In this document: positions 1-9,519 of the stretch, piece by piece
Position numbering within the stretch: the stretch's first letter is position 1
How the letters are laid out: every line of letters starts with the position of its first letter
Assembly: GCA_028277745.1 (NCBI GenBank)
Contig: JANQFR010000007.1
Span: 1 to 55,625 of the forward strand
DNA: 55,625 bases
Source: Phycisphaeraceae bacterium
Lineage (GTDB): Bacteria; Planctomycetota; Phycisphaerae; Phycisphaerales; Phycisphaeraceae
Direction of reading: 5' to 3'
Translations under genes and position numbers: made by a program
The notes under the pieces: model-generated
Seen by the model: only the letters and a program-made list of their open reading frames with translations
What the model was told of the DNA's origin: nothing
The model's database searches: none

Positions 1-1167
<1,167 letters not shown>

Positions 1168-1311
1168 TCATCTAGGGGCGTGGGGGGGTGGGGCAATCCG
1201 TCGGGGCCGGGAGTTTAGCAGATGGCCATGGACAGCGCCGGGCCTCGCCATGAACCGGCATCCTTCTAACAATTCGTGCCGGAAAGGCGGTTTTTACGGC
1301 CGATCGGGGGT

Positions 1312-1350
1312 TTGACTTCAATTTAGTACAAATGTACTATACATTTGTAC
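1312..1350 (+). promoter_or_regulatory. Sigma-70-type promoter with TetR-type operator over the -10
   Basis: A -35 TTGACT (1312-1317) and a -10 TACTAT (1335-1340) are separated by exactly 17 bp. A perfect 11-bp inverted repeat, GTACAAATGTA (1326-1336) and TACATTTGTAC (1340-1350) with a 3-bp spacer, covers the -10 and the predicted start site. This is the geometry expected for autorepression by the TetR protein encoded directly downstream. It also rules out the upstream ATG (1332) and TTG (1345) as start codons. Confidence 0.85.
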
Positions 1351-1380
1351 CAGACGATCAAGCCACCCCGGAGCCACCCC

Positions 1381-2046
1381 ATGGGCACCGCCAAAGACAG
1401 TCAACGCACCCAGGCGGCGATGATTCAGGCCGCCGGCGAGCTCTTCGCCGAGAGCGGCCGTCACGGCGTGACCGTCCGCGACATCATCGCCCGGGCCGGG
1501 GTCAGCCTCAGCGCGCTGCACTATCACTTCGGCGACAAGGACGGCCTCTACCGGGAGGTGCTGCTCGAGGCCTGCCGCACCGACCAGCCCTGGGACACGC
1601 TCGGCCAGCACATCGCCGGGTTGACGGCTTATCAAGCCCTGTGCTTCGTGATCCGCATGTCGATCGAGGACTATCACGCCGATGCCGTCGACTGGCGTTT
1701 GCGGCTGATCGAGCGGGAGCTGCTCAATCCCTCGGCGGCGTTCCGGGAGGTGGTCCGGCGGCGGCTGAAGCCGGACCTGGACCAGATCTGCGACGTCGTC
1801 GGCGCCGCGGCGGGGCGGCCGGCGTCGGACCCCGCGGTGCGGTTCGGGGCGATGTCGATGTACATCCTGGCCTCGAGCTTCGCGACCCGGCGGGAGGTCT
1901 TGCAGGAACTGGCGCCCGAGGTCGTGGACGCGGTCGACCAGCGGGAGCGGTGGCTGGACGTGTTGGCGCAGCTCACCCTGGACGCGGTCGAGCGTTTCGG
2001 CGTTCGGGAAACCACGGCGCCGCGCGGCGGGGCGGCCCGCTCATGA
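1381..2046 (+). CDS. TetR/AcrR family regulator of the downstream ABC exporter
   Basis: A 221-aa DNA-binding repressor. The N-terminal helix-turn-helix spans about residues 12-58 (TVRDIIARAGVSLSALHYHF is the recognition region), followed by an all-helical ligand domain. The C-terminal part resembles the DUF1956/CecR-type domain, a family known to control YbhFSR-type ABC exporters; that subfamily call is from memory. The ATG at 1381 was chosen because the earlier in-frame TTG at 1345 lies inside the operator. The stop overlaps the permease start (ATGA, 2043-2046), so the genes are translationally coupled. Autoregulation through the palindrome at 1326-1350 is likely. The effector is unknown. 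Confidence 0.9.
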   Translation: MGTAKDSQRTQAAMIQAAGELFAESGRHGVTVRDIIARAGVSLSALHYHFGDKDGLYREVLLEACRTDQPWDTLGQHIAGLTAYQALCFVIRMSIEDYHADAVDWRLRLIERELLNPSAAFREVVRRRLKPDLDQICDVVGAAAGRPASDPAVRFGAMSMYILASSFATRREVLQELAPEVVDAVDQRERWLDVLAQLTLDAVERFGVRETTAPRGGAARS

Positions 2047-3188
2047 TGCGCATCGCGTTCAAGATGCTGCTGCATGACACGGCCAAGTACCTGGCGCTGG
2101 TCGTGGGGATCGCCTTTGCCACGCTGCTGATCAGCCAGCAGTCGGCGATTTTCCACTCGGTGCTGCACTCGGCCGCCCGCGAGATCCTCGGCGCCAGCGA
2201 AGCGGACCTGTGGGTGATGAAACGCAGCGTCGAGACGATCGACGAGCCGGACCAGATGAGCGAACTGACCGTCGGACGCGTGCGTTCGGTGGCGGGCGTG
2301 GCGTGGGCGGCGCCGTACTACCAGTCGATCGCTCAGCTGAGGACCGAAACCGGGCGCACCAAGGCGGTGCAGCTGATCGGGATCGATGACAGTTCGATGA
2401 CGGCGGCGCCGCGTGAGATGCTGCTGGGCTCGCTGGAGGATCTGGCGCGTCCGGACGCGGTGATCGTGGACGCGGCGGGGTTCGCGGCGATCTTCCCGGG
2501 CCTGTCGATGCAGACCGGCCTGGCGGTGGAGATCGGCCAGCGGCGGGCGCTGATCGTGGGGGTCTGCCACGTCGGTTCATCCTGGAGCGGGCTGCCCCGG
2601 GTCTACACGCGGCGGAGCCTCGCGGTCGAGATGGCCCGCGAGACGGTCAACCCGGTCACCTTTGTCCTGGCGCGGGCCGAGGCGGGCGAGGACCCGGCCG
2701 CGGTCGCCGCCGCGATCCGTCGCGACACCGGGCTGCGCGCCCGCACGCGCGACCGCTTCATCGCCGAGACCCAGGCCTGGATCCTCAAGTACTCCGGCGT
2801 CGCCGAGAACTTCGGCATCACCATCCTCATGGGCGTGGTGATCGGCGTGGCGATCGTCGGCCAGACGTTCTACATGTTCAGCGTCGAGAACCTCAAGCAG
2901 TTCGCCGCCTTGAAGGCGATCGGCTTCGAGAACCGCCACATCCTGAAGATGATCGGCGCCCAGGCGGTCTTCGTGGCGGCGGTCGGGTACGGCCTGGGCG
3001 TGGGCGTCGCCGGGCTGTTCTTCGCGATGTTCAGCCCGTCGCTCACCGGCGGGCTGCGGGGGATGTTCATGCACCCCGTGATCTTCGGCGGGACGGGGGT
3101 GTTCATCCTGGCGGTCACATTGACGGCGTGCCTGGTGAGTGTGCGCAAGGTCCTGATGGTCGATCCAGCGCTGGTGTTCAGGAGTTGA
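2043..3188 (+). CDS. ABC transporter permease, FtsX/DevC type
   Basis: A 381-aa inner-membrane protein with the MacB/FtsX layout. It has one TM near the N-terminus (about 15-35), a soluble domain of roughly 220 residues, then three TM segments (about 258-280, 308-332, 348-372). The order permease, ATPase, HlyD adaptor matches DevCA/DevB exporters, which push substrates such as glycolipids or small molecules across the envelope with a TolC-like partner. It overlaps the regulator by 4 bp and ends 3 bp before the ATPase. The C-terminal SVRKVLMVDPALVFR resembles the usual ending of this permease family. The substrate cannot be read from the sequence. Confidence 0.88.
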   Translation: MMRIAFKMLLHDTAKYLALVVGIAFATLLISQQSAIFHSVLHSAAREILGASEADLWVMKRSVETIDEPDQMSELTVGRVRSVAGVAWAAPYYQSIAQLRTETGRTKAVQLIGIDDSSMTAAPREMLLGSLEDLARPDAVIVDAAGFAAIFPGLSMQTGLAVEIGQRRALIVGVCHVGSSWSGLPRVYTRRSLAVEMARETVNPVTFVLARAEAGEDPAAVAAAIRRDTGLRARTRDRFIAETQAWILKYSGVAENFGITILMGVVIGVAIVGQTFYMFSVENLKQFAALKAIGFENRHILKMIGAQAVFVAAVGYGLGVGVAGLFFAMFSPSLTGGLRGMFMHPVIFGGTGVFILAVTLTACLVSVRKVLMVDPALVFRS

Positions 3189-3191
3189 AGC

Positions 3192-3902
3192 GTGAACGGC
3201 GTGATGTGCCGGTCGGTCGAGCATGTGTTCAAAACGTCGGCGGGGCCGTTGAAGGTCCTCAAGGGCGTCGATTTCGACGCCGAGGCCGGGCGGTTGACGA
3301 TGCTGGTCGGCCCCAGCGGTTGCGGCAAGACGACGTTGATTTCGATCATCGCGGGCCTGCTCCGCGGGGCGAGCGGCACGGTCCGGGTGTTCGACGAAGA
3401 CGTGGCGGCGTTGCCCGCGGGCCGGCTCGTGGCGTTCCGTCGGCGGAACGTCGGCTTTGTGTTTCAGCAGTACAACCTGCTCGCGGGCCTGACGGCGGCG
3501 GAGAACGCGGCGGTCCCGCTGGTCGGCGCGGGCGCCCCGTGGCCGGCCGCGCTCGACCGCGCCAGGGCTTTGCTGGACCGGATCGAGATGACGCCGCACG
3601 CCGACAAGCTGCCGCGACAGCTCTCCGGCGGTCAGCAGCAACGGGTGGCGATCGCGCGGGCCCTGGCGCACGAGCCGCGGCTGTTGCTGTGCGACGAGCC
3701 CACCGCGGCCCTGGACGGCAAGTCCGGCCGGGCGGTGATGGCGCTGCTGCGTAGCCTGGCGGTCCGTCCCGGCCGCGCCGCGATCGTGGTCACGCATGAC
3801 CCGCGCGTCTACGCGTTCGCGGATCGTGTCGCCCATATGGAGGACGGCAAGCTGGTGAAAGTCGAAGCCGGCCAGGCGTGCGCCGCTTCGGATCAGACGT
3901 GA
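3192..3902 (+). CDS. ABC transporter ATP-binding protein, DevA/LolD type
   Basis: A 236-aa ATPase that should power the neighbouring FtsX-type permease from the cytoplasmic face. It shows Walker A GPSGCGKT (40-47), a Q-loop FVFQQYNLL, the signature LSGGQQQR (144-151), Walker B LLLCDEP (164-170) and the switch histidine in VVTHD. Size and the FQQYNLL region fit the MacB/LolD/DevA subgroup. The start is a GTG 3 bp after the permease stop, so translation is probably coupled. All catalytic residues are present. The function as part of an exporter follows from the operon context. Confidence 0.95.
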   Translation: MNGVMCRSVEHVFKTSAGPLKVLKGVDFDAEAGRLTMLVGPSGCGKTTLISIIAGLLRGASGTVRVFDEDVAALPAGRLVAFRRRNVGFVFQQYNLLAGLTAAENAAVPLVGAGAPWPAALDRARALLDRIEMTPHADKLPRQLSGGQQQRVAIARALAHEPRLLLCDEPTAALDGKSGRAVMALLRSLAVRPGRAAIVVTHDPRVYAFADRVAHMEDGKLVKVEAGQACAASDQT

Positions 3903-3912
3903 ATGACCGTGA

Positions 3913-5019
3913 ATGGATCGGAGCAGAACGATGTGGATCAAGTTCGGGGCGCCGCTCCTGGCGGCGGGTGCATTGGGCTTCGGGGCGGCGACGACGGTCA
4001 TCCTCACGCCGCAGGAACAGGTGACCGTGCCGCCCAACCCGCCCGCGGTGACGACCCTGGGCCCGGCGACGGTTGCGGGCCTCGGGCAGGTCCAGCCGCC
4101 GGGCGAGACCACGGCGATCGGCGCGCCGGTGTCCGGCCTGGTCCGGGAGGTGCATGTGGTGGATGGGCAGGCGGTCCGGTCCGGCGACCCGCTGTTTGCG
4201 CTCGATGACCGGCAGCTGCGGGCGGAGTTGCGGGTGCGTGAGCAGACGCTTGCCGCGGATGAGGCGGGCTTGGCCCGGCTACGCGCCGCGCCGCGCCCGG
4301 AAGACCTCCCGCCGGCGCGGGCGGCCGTGGCCGCGGCGCGGGTCGGCGTCGACCGCGCCCGCGACGCGATGATGCGCGCCCAGCGCCTGGTCCGCCAGAA
4401 CGCCATCGGTGAAGCCGAGCTCCGCGCCAGCCGGTTCGACCTGCGGCAGACCGAGGCGGGGCTGGAACACGCTGAGTCCGAACTGCGCCGGCTCGAAGCG
4501 GGCGCGTGGGAGCAGGACATCGCGGTGGCCCGGCAACAGGTGCGCTTGTCCCGGGCCCGCGTGGATCAGGTGCGCGTCGAGTTGGATCGCCTGATCGTTC
4601 GTTCGCCGATCGACGGGGTGGTGCTGAAGATCAACGTCCGGGCCGGCGAACTGGTCGACGCCAGCTCTGCGGCGGCGCCGCCCGCGCTGCTGGGCTCGGA
4701 CGGCCCGTTGCAGGTCCGGGTGCAGGTCGACGAGGAGGACGCCGGCCGCGTGCGCGCAGGGGCGGCGGCCGAGGGGTATCTCCGCGGGCGCGACCGGGCC
4801 CGGGTCGGCCTGCGGTTCGTGCGGATCGAGCCCCGGCTGACCCCCAAGCCGTCGCTGACCGGCGGCATCACCGAACGCGTGGACACCCGCGTCTTGTTCG
4901 TGGTGTATGAGGTGGTCGATCCGCCCGAGCGGGTCTATGTCGGTCAGACGCTCGACGTCTTTATCGCCGCGGACCGCGGCCGCGGCTTGTCCGGCGTCCA
5001 GCCCCGCGAGGGCGGTTGA
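3913..5019 (+). CDS. HlyD-family periplasmic adaptor (membrane fusion protein)
   Basis: A 368-aa adaptor linking the inner-membrane ABC complex to an outer-membrane channel. An N-terminal membrane anchor (about 8-30) is followed by a biotinyl-lipoyl half (GAPVSGLVREVHVVDGQAVR, about 75-95). A long coiled-coil hairpin rich in Ala, Arg and Gln follows (about 105-205), then the second lipoyl half (VRSPIDGVVLKINVRAGELV) and a beta-barrel domain. It starts 10 bp after the ATPase stop and is the last gene of the TetR operon. No TolC homologue is nearby, so the channel must be encoded elsewhere. pyrR begins 7 bp later and may share the transcript. Confidence 0.92.
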   Translation: MDRSRTMWIKFGAPLLAAGALGFGAATTVILTPQEQVTVPPNPPAVTTLGPATVAGLGQVQPPGETTAIGAPVSGLVREVHVVDGQAVRSGDPLFALDDRQLRAELRVREQTLAADEAGLARLRAAPRPEDLPPARAAVAAARVGVDRARDAMMRAQRLVRQNAIGEAELRASRFDLRQTEAGLEHAESELRRLEAGAWEQDIAVARQQVRLSRARVDQVRVELDRLIVRSPIDGVVLKINVRAGELVDASSAAAPPALLGSDGPLQVRVQVDEEDAGRVRAGAAAEGYLRGRDRARVGLRFVRIEPRLTPKPSLTGGITERVDTRVLFVVYEVVDPPERVYVGQTLDVFIAADRGRGLSGVQPREGG

Positions 5020-5025
5020 GGTAGG

Positions 5026-5559
5026 ATGTCGCCGATGCAGGCGATCGCAGACGCGGGGCAAGTGGACGTGTTGATCGGCGAGATGGCCGAGCGGGTGGGG
5101 CGTTGGGTCGCAGACGGCGGGGACTGGGCGGTGATCGGGGTGAAGCGCCGGGGCGATGAACTGGCCCGCCGCCTGGCGGGGCGGGCGGGCGTGCAGCGGG
5201 TGGGGGCGCTGGACATCACGCTGTACCGCGATGACCTGTCGGAGATCGGCCCGGAGGCGGAGGTGCGGGCGACGGAGGTGGCGTTCGGGCTCGACGGGCT
5301 GGACGTGGTGCTGGTGGATGATGTGCTGATGACGGGCCGGTCGGTGCGGGCGGCGTTGCAGAGTTTGATGGACCTGGGCCGGCCGCGCCGGGTGTGGCTG
5401 GCGGTGCTGGTGGACCGCGGCGGCCGGGAGCTGCCGATCGCGCCGGACTGCGTGGGGCTGGACCTGAGCGATCGGGGCGTGGGCCAGGTGCGGGTGATGC
5501 TCGAGCCGGTGGACGGCCGCGACGCGATCGAGGCCGACGGGAAGGGGGCGGGCGGATGA
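5026..5559 (+). CDS. pyrR: PyrR: pyrimidine regulator / uracil phosphoribosyltransferase
   Basis: A 177-aa phosphoribosyltransferase-fold protein. The PRPP-binding loop VLVDDVLMTGRS is at about 95-106, and ALDITLYRDDLSEIG is a PyrR hallmark. PyrR proteins bind pyr mRNA when UMP is high and usually have uracil phosphoribosyltransferase activity. It overlaps pyrB by ATGA (5556-5559), so it most likely regulates that gene. I see no obvious antiterminator structure in the 6 bp upstream. Control could therefore act on translation, or on a leader further up, or the protein may serve mainly as the salvage enzyme. Identity is strong; mode of regulation is open. Confidence 0.95.
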   Translation: MSPMQAIADAGQVDVLIGEMAERVGRWVADGGDWAVIGVKRRGDELARRLAGRAGVQRVGALDITLYRDDLSEIGPEAEVRATEVAFGLDGLDVVLVDDVLMTGRSVRAALQSLMDLGRPRRVWLAVLVDRGGRELPIAPDCVGLDLSDRGVGQVRVMLEPVDGRDAIEADGKGAGG

Positions 5560-6536
5560 GCAAGGGCTACCGCTGGCCGCACCGTCACCTGCTGGGGCTG
5601 GAAGACCTCTCGGCCCAGGACATCCGGCATCTGTTGCGCACGGCGGTGGGGTTCGAGGGCGTGTCGACCCGTAGCGTGAAGAAGGCGCCGACGCTGCGGG
5701 GCAAGGTGGTGGCCAACCTGTTCTTCGAGGACTCGACGCGCACGAGCAACAGCTTCGCGCTGGCGGCCCAGCGCCTCTCGGCGGACGTGCTGCACTTCTC
5801 CGGCAAGGGGTCGAGCGTGTCGAAGGGCGAGACGCTGCGTGACACCGCGCGGACGATCGAGGCGATGGGCGTGGACGTGATGGTCTGCCGGCACCACCAC
5901 AGCGGCGCCGCGGTCCAGCTGGCCGGGTCGGTCGGCTGCTCGGTCATCAACGCCGGCGATGGCCAGCACGAGCACCCCACCCAGGGCCTGCTCGACGCCT
6001 TCACCATCGCCAAGCGGCTCGGCCGGCTCGAGACGCTGGACCTCGACGGGCTCACCGTCGCGATCGTCGGCGACATCACTCACTCCCGCGTGGCCCGCTC
6101 CAACATCCACGGCCTGCTCAAGCTCGGCGCCCGGGTCGTTCTCGTCGGCCCGCCCACCCTCGTGCCCAAGGCGTTCGTCGACATGGGCTGCGAGGTCAGC
6201 AGCGACTTCGACGCGGTCCTGCCCCACGTCGATGTGGTGAACATGCTGCGGGTTCAGTTCGAGCGGATCGCCGGCCACGCGTTCCCCAGCGTGCGCGAAT
6301 ACGCGGCCTGCTTCGGCCTGACCACCCGCCGGCTCGCCAAGGCCCGGCCCGACGTGCTGGTCATGCACCCGGGCCCGATGAACCGCGGGCTCGAGATCGA
6401 TTCCGCCGTCGCCGACGGGCCCAACTCCGCCATCCTCGAGCAGGTCGCCCACGGCCTGGCGGTGCGCATGGCCAGCCTGTTCCTGGTCACGTCCGTCAAG
6501 CCACGGACCAAACGGTCCGCCTCGAATCCGGTATAA
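5556..6536 (+). CDS. pyrB: Aspartate carbamoyltransferase catalytic chain
   Basis: A 326-aa enzyme of UMP synthesis that condenses carbamoyl phosphate with aspartate. It shows the carbamoyl-phosphate loop STRTS (60-64), SKGETLRDT, a central HPTQGLLD motif, and HPGPMNRGLEI near the C-terminus. Length fits the roughly 310-aa catalytic chain. It starts inside the pyrR stop (ATGA). No pyrI regulatory subunit and no dihydroorotase follow, so it is probably the class regulated without PyrI, or paired with a distant pyrC. The stop codon overlaps a TATAAC box that may serve gmk downstream. Confidence 0.96.
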   Translation: MSKGYRWPHRHLLGLEDLSAQDIRHLLRTAVGFEGVSTRSVKKAPTLRGKVVANLFFEDSTRTSNSFALAAQRLSADVLHFSGKGSSVSKGETLRDTARTIEAMGVDVMVCRHHHSGAAVQLAGSVGCSVINAGDGQHEHPTQGLLDAFTIAKRLGRLETLDLDGLTVAIVGDITHSRVARSNIHGLLKLGARVVLVGPPTLVPKAFVDMGCEVSSDFDAVLPHVDVVNMLRVQFERIAGHAFPSVREYAACFGLTTRRLAKARPDVLVMHPGPMNRGLEIDSAVADGPNSAILEQVAHGLAVRMASLFLVTSVKPRTKRSASNPV

Positions 6537-6537
6537 C
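6532..6537 (+). promoter_or_regulatory. -10-like TATAAC box immediately before gmk
   Basis: TATAAC lies 6 nt upstream of the gmk ATG (6544), overlapping the pyrB stop. A transcript starting the usual 6-8 nt after the box would begin at or next to the start codon. There is no clear -35. It is one of several such boxes in the window. Confidence 0.45.
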
Positions 6538-6543
6538 AGGCGG

Positions 6544-7149
6544 ATGGAACGGAGTCCCGGGCCTCAAGGCTTTCTCGTCATCATCTCCGGCCCGTCCGGC
6601 GTAGGGAAAAGCACGATCACCAACGTGGTGCGCGAACGGCTGGACGCGGCGCTGAGCGTCTCGATGACCACCCGCCCCAAGGCGGCCGACGACGTCGAGG
6701 GTGAGCACTATTTTTTCGTCGACCGAGGCCGGTTCGAGAGCGCGATCGCCCACCGCGAGCTGCTCGAACACGCCGAGGTCTACGGCAACTACTACGGCAC
6801 GCCCCGGGGACCGGTCCTCGACAAGCTCGCCGCCGGCCGGATCGTGATCCTCGAGATCGACATGGAGGGCGCGGCCCAGGTCAAGTCGAACCTCGCCGGC
6901 TGTTTTGCGATCTTCATCAAGCCGCCCAGCTACGACGCGCTGCTGCAGCGGCTGCGGGACCGCAAGCGGGAGGACGAGGCGACGATCCAGAAGCGGTTCG
7001 CCCAGGCCAAGAACGAGATCGAGGCCGCTGAGGCCGGGTCGGTGTACGACGTGTTCATCGTGAACGACGATCTGAACCGGGCGGTGGACGAGGCGATCCG
7101 CCGCATCGGGGCGGAGGTCGAGCGTCGCCGGGCGGGGGCCCATTCCTGA
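6544..7149 (+). CDS. gmk: Guanylate kinase
   Basis: A 201-aa cytosolic kinase that phosphorylates GMP to GDP. It has the P-loop ISGPSGVGKST (14-24), the GMP-binding SMTTRPKAADDVEGEHY, a VYGNYYGTP motif and LEIDMEGAAQV, all typical of Gmk at the usual length of about 205 aa. It follows pyrB by 7 bp, grouping pyrimidine and purine nucleotide genes. No Shine-Dalgarno sequence is well placed before the ATG; the TATAAC box 6 nt upstream suggests a leaderless mRNA. No residue looks lost. Confidence 0.97.
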   Translation: MERSPGPQGFLVIISGPSGVGKSTITNVVRERLDAALSVSMTTRPKAADDVEGEHYFFVDRGRFESAIAHRELLEHAEVYGNYYGTPRGPVLDKLAAGRIVILEIDMEGAAQVKSNLAGCFAIFIKPPSYDALLQRLRDRKREDEATIQKRFAQAKNEIEAAEAGSVYDVFIVNDDLNRAVDEAIRRIGAEVERRRAGAHS

Positions 7150-7161
7150 TAAACTGTCGGC

Positions 7162-8382
7162 ATGAAAGCGGCCGTCTTCCTCGATCGCGACAACACGATC
7201 ATCCACAACGACGGCGACCTGGGCGACCCCGAGCAGGTGGTGTTGGTGCAGGGCGCGGCGACGGCGATCGCGTCGCTCAAAGGGCTGGGCTACCGCGTGG
7301 TGGTGGTCACCAACCAGGGCGGCGTGGCGCGGGGCCGGTTTGGCGAGAAGGACGTGATGGCGGTTCACGACCGGGTCTGCCAGATGCTGCACGAGGCGGC
7401 GAACGGCGCCCGGATCGACGCGTTTTATTACTGCCCCTATCACCCCCAGGGCCGGCTCAAGCAGTACAAGAAGGAACACCCCAACCGTAAGCCGCAGCCG
7501 GGCATGCTGCTGGAGGCGGCCGAGGACCTGAACCTGGACCTGGGCCAGTCGTGGATGGTGGGGGACCAGATGCGGGACGTGCAGGCGGGGGCGGCGGCGG
7601 GGACGCGGACGGTCTTGATCCGCCCGGACGCCGACCGTCTTTCGCCGCTGGACGTGGCGAACCTGCCGGGCGTGGAGGAGGAGCCGGGCGGCGACCCACC
7701 CCCGCGCCCGGACTTCATGGCGACCAACATCGTGGAGGCGGTGCGGATCATCGCCCAGCAGCGCACGCCCGAGGCGGCGCGGGCGGCGGAGCAGCAGCCG
7801 CCGGTGGTCAAGAAGTGGGACGCGGCCGCGGTGGCCCGGCTGCAGCGGGCCAAGCCCAAGCGGCCCGCCGACCAGAAGCCCGACCCGGACAAGGACGCGC
7901 CCGGCCCGTCGCCCAAGCCAAAGGGCGCCAAGGGCAAGCCGGCCCCGCCGTTCCGGCCGTGGAACGCCCCCGAGCCCCGCCGCCGCCGCGACGAGGACGC
8001 CGCCGCCCCGGCCGAAGCGCCGACCGCCGAGCCGTCCGCTCCGGCGCCGACCCCGACCCCGACCCCGACCGAAACCGACCCGCCGCCCAAGCCCGCGGAC
8101 CGGCCCCCGCCCCCGCCGCCTCCGCGCACGATCCAGTCGCCCGGCATCGAGAAATCGCTGCGCCTGATTCTCCAGGAGCTGCGCGCCCAGCGCGGCGGCG
8201 AAACCGACCTGTCTTATCTCAAGACGTTCGCCCTCGTGCTCCAGATGGTCGCGGCGGTCTGCCTCATCGGCGGGCTTTGGATGGGCGCGGGCGATACCGA
8301 CCTGTTCCTGCGTTGGACCGTATCGGGCCTGATGGTGCAGTTGGGCGCAATCATGTGCCTGTTGTACGCCCGTTCGCCGTGA
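7162..8382 (+). CDS. GmhB/HisB-N type HAD phosphatase fused to a Pro-rich linker and a C-terminal two-TM domain
   Basis: A 406-aa protein. Residues 1-170 form a D,D-heptose-1,7-bisphosphate phosphatase-like HAD domain with FLDRDNT (6-12), VVTNQGG and GDQMRDVQAG. It probably acts in ADP-heptose synthesis for LPS, as a heptosyltransferase gene follows. The zinc loop is altered: Cys91 and His94 remain (CPYHPQG), but the usual CxC is replaced by HPN at about 106-108. Residues 175-330 are low-complexity Pro/Ala/Lys/Arg. The last 75 residues hold an amphipathic stretch and two TM segments (about 353-373, 382-402). The fusion would tether the enzyme to a membrane. GmhB is normally about 180 aa and soluble. 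Confidence 0.85.
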   Translation: MKAAVFLDRDNTIIHNDGDLGDPEQVVLVQGAATAIASLKGLGYRVVVVTNQGGVARGRFGEKDVMAVHDRVCQMLHEAANGARIDAFYYCPYHPQGRLKQYKKEHPNRKPQPGMLLEAAEDLNLDLGQSWMVGDQMRDVQAGAAAGTRTVLIRPDADRLSPLDVANLPGVEEEPGGDPPPRPDFMATNIVEAVRIIAQQRTPEAARAAEQQPPVVKKWDAAAVARLQRAKPKRPADQKPDPDKDAPGPSPKPKGAKGKPAPPFRPWNAPEPRRRRDEDAAAPAEAPTAEPSAPAPTPTPTPTETDPPPKPADRPPPPPPPRTIQSPGIEKSLRLILQELRAQRGGETDLSYLKTFALVLQMVAAVCLIGGLWMGAGDTDLFLRWTVSGLMVQLGAIMCLLYARSP

Positions 8383-8408
8383 AACGGATTGTTTGCTCCC
8401 TCAACGGA

Positions 8409-8414
8409 TATAAT
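8409..8414 (+). promoter_or_regulatory. Consensus TATAAT box 7 nt before the heptosyltransferase start
   Basis: A perfect TATAAT ends 7 nt before the ATG at 8422. Its position predicts transcription starting on or beside the start codon. No convincing -35 is seen. It sits in the 39-bp spacer after the GmhB fusion gene. Confidence 0.55.
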
Positions 8415-8421
8415 CACACCG

Positions 8422-9519
8422 ATGCCTGAGGGTCTGGACCCCCATTCCATCGCCCGCCTGTTGGTGGTGATGCCGACGTGGCTGGGCGACTGCGTCATGG
8501 CCACGCCGACGCTCCGCGCCCTGCGGCGGACCTTCCCGGCGCCGGACACGCAGATCACGCTGTTGCTGCGCAAGAACGTCCGGCCGACCGTGGCGGGGTC
8601 GCCGTGGTACGACCGGCTGGTCAGCCTGCGGGGCGATCGGCGCGACGGCTCGGTGGGCCAGGCGCGGCGGCTGGCGAGCCGGAAGTTCGACGCCGCGGTC
8701 CTGCTGCCCAACAGCTTCCGCACCGCATTCATCGTCGCTGCCGCGGGCGTCAAGCGGCGCATCGGCTACGACCGCGACGGCCGGGGGTTCCTGCTCACCG
8801 ACCGGCTGATCCCTCGCCGCAACGGCGACGGGTTTGTCCCCGTGCCGACGCTCGACTATTACCTGGGCCTGGCCCGGTACATGGGCGCGTCCGATCCCGA
8901 CCCGACGATGGAGCTGTTCACCCGGCCCGAGGACGACGCGGCCGCCGATGCGCTGCTCGCTTCCGCCGGCTTCGGTCCCGACGACCCGCGCCCGCTGGTC
9001 CTGCTCAACCCCGGCGCGCAGAAGAAACCCAAGCGCTGGCCCGCCGAGCGGTTCGGCGACCTGGCCGACCGGCTCGCCGATCGCTTCGGCGCGTGCGTCG
9101 CCCTGACCGGCGCGCCCAGCGAGCGGCCGATCCTCGACGATGTCGCCCACGCCGCCGAGGCGCCGGTGATCAACCTCGCCGCCCGGCCGATCAACCTGAC
9201 GCTGGTCAAGAGCATCGTCCGCCGGGCCGCGCTGATGGTCACCAACGACACCGGGCCGCGCCACATCGCCGCCGCCCTGAAGGTGCCGGTAGTCACGCTC
9301 TTCGGCCCGACCGCGCCGCAGTGGACCGAGATCGGCTTCGACCGGGAGCGCCAGGTGATCTCCCCCGGCGTCAGCCCCGAGCACGACCGGGAGCGCGATT
9401 ACATCAGCGCCCGCCGGTCGATGCACCGCATCACGGTGGACAGCGTGTTCGAGGCGGCGCTGGACTTGCTTTCGTCCAGCCCGCACCGCCGGCCGCGGGG
9501 GGTTGTCGCCGCGCCGTGA
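8422..9519 (+). CDS. Glycosyltransferase family 9, ADP-heptose:LPS heptosyltransferase type
   Basis: A 365-aa cytoplasmic-face enzyme expected to add heptose to lipid A-core. It begins MPEGLDPHSIARLLVVMPTW and shows LGDCVMATPTLRALR, LNPGAQKKPKRWP and the family motif NDTGPRHIAAALKVP, as in WaaF/RfaF. The ATG at 8422 was preferred over an upstream in-frame TTG at 8389, because the TATAAT box (8409-8414) would place the mRNA start here. It follows the GmhB fusion and precedes a family 4 glycosyltransferase that overlaps its stop (GTGA), giving a small LPS-core module. Whether it is heptosyltransferase I or II cannot be judged. Confidence 0.9.
   Translation: MPEGLDPHSIARLLVVMPTWLGDCVMATPTLRALRRTFPAPDTQITLLLRKNVRPTVAGSPWYDRLVSLRGDRRDGSVGQARRLASRKFDAAVLLPNSFRTAFIVAAAGVKRRIGYDRDGRGFLLTDRLIPRRNGDGFVPVPTLDYYLGLARYMGASDPDPTMELFTRPEDDAAADALLASAGFGPDDPRPLVLLNPGAQKKPKRWPAERFGDLADRLADRFGACVALTGAPSERPILDDVAHAAEAPVINLAARPINLTLVKSIVRRAALMVTNDTGPRHIAAALKVPVVTLFGPTAPQWTEIGFDRERQVISPGVSPEHDRERDYISARRSMHRITVDSVFEAALDLLSSSPHRRPRGVVAAP

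Noticed and set aside
1332..1380. Earlier TetR starts at TTG 1345, and an ATG at 1332
   Set aside because: Both lie at or before the predicted transcription start and inside the operator dyad; the 1332 frame is not the TetR frame.
2577..4520. Long minus-strand open frame over the ABC permease, ATPase and adaptor genes
   Set aside because: The plus strand carries clear Walker and HlyD motifs; the minus translation is Arg/Pro/Gln-rich without any fold signal.
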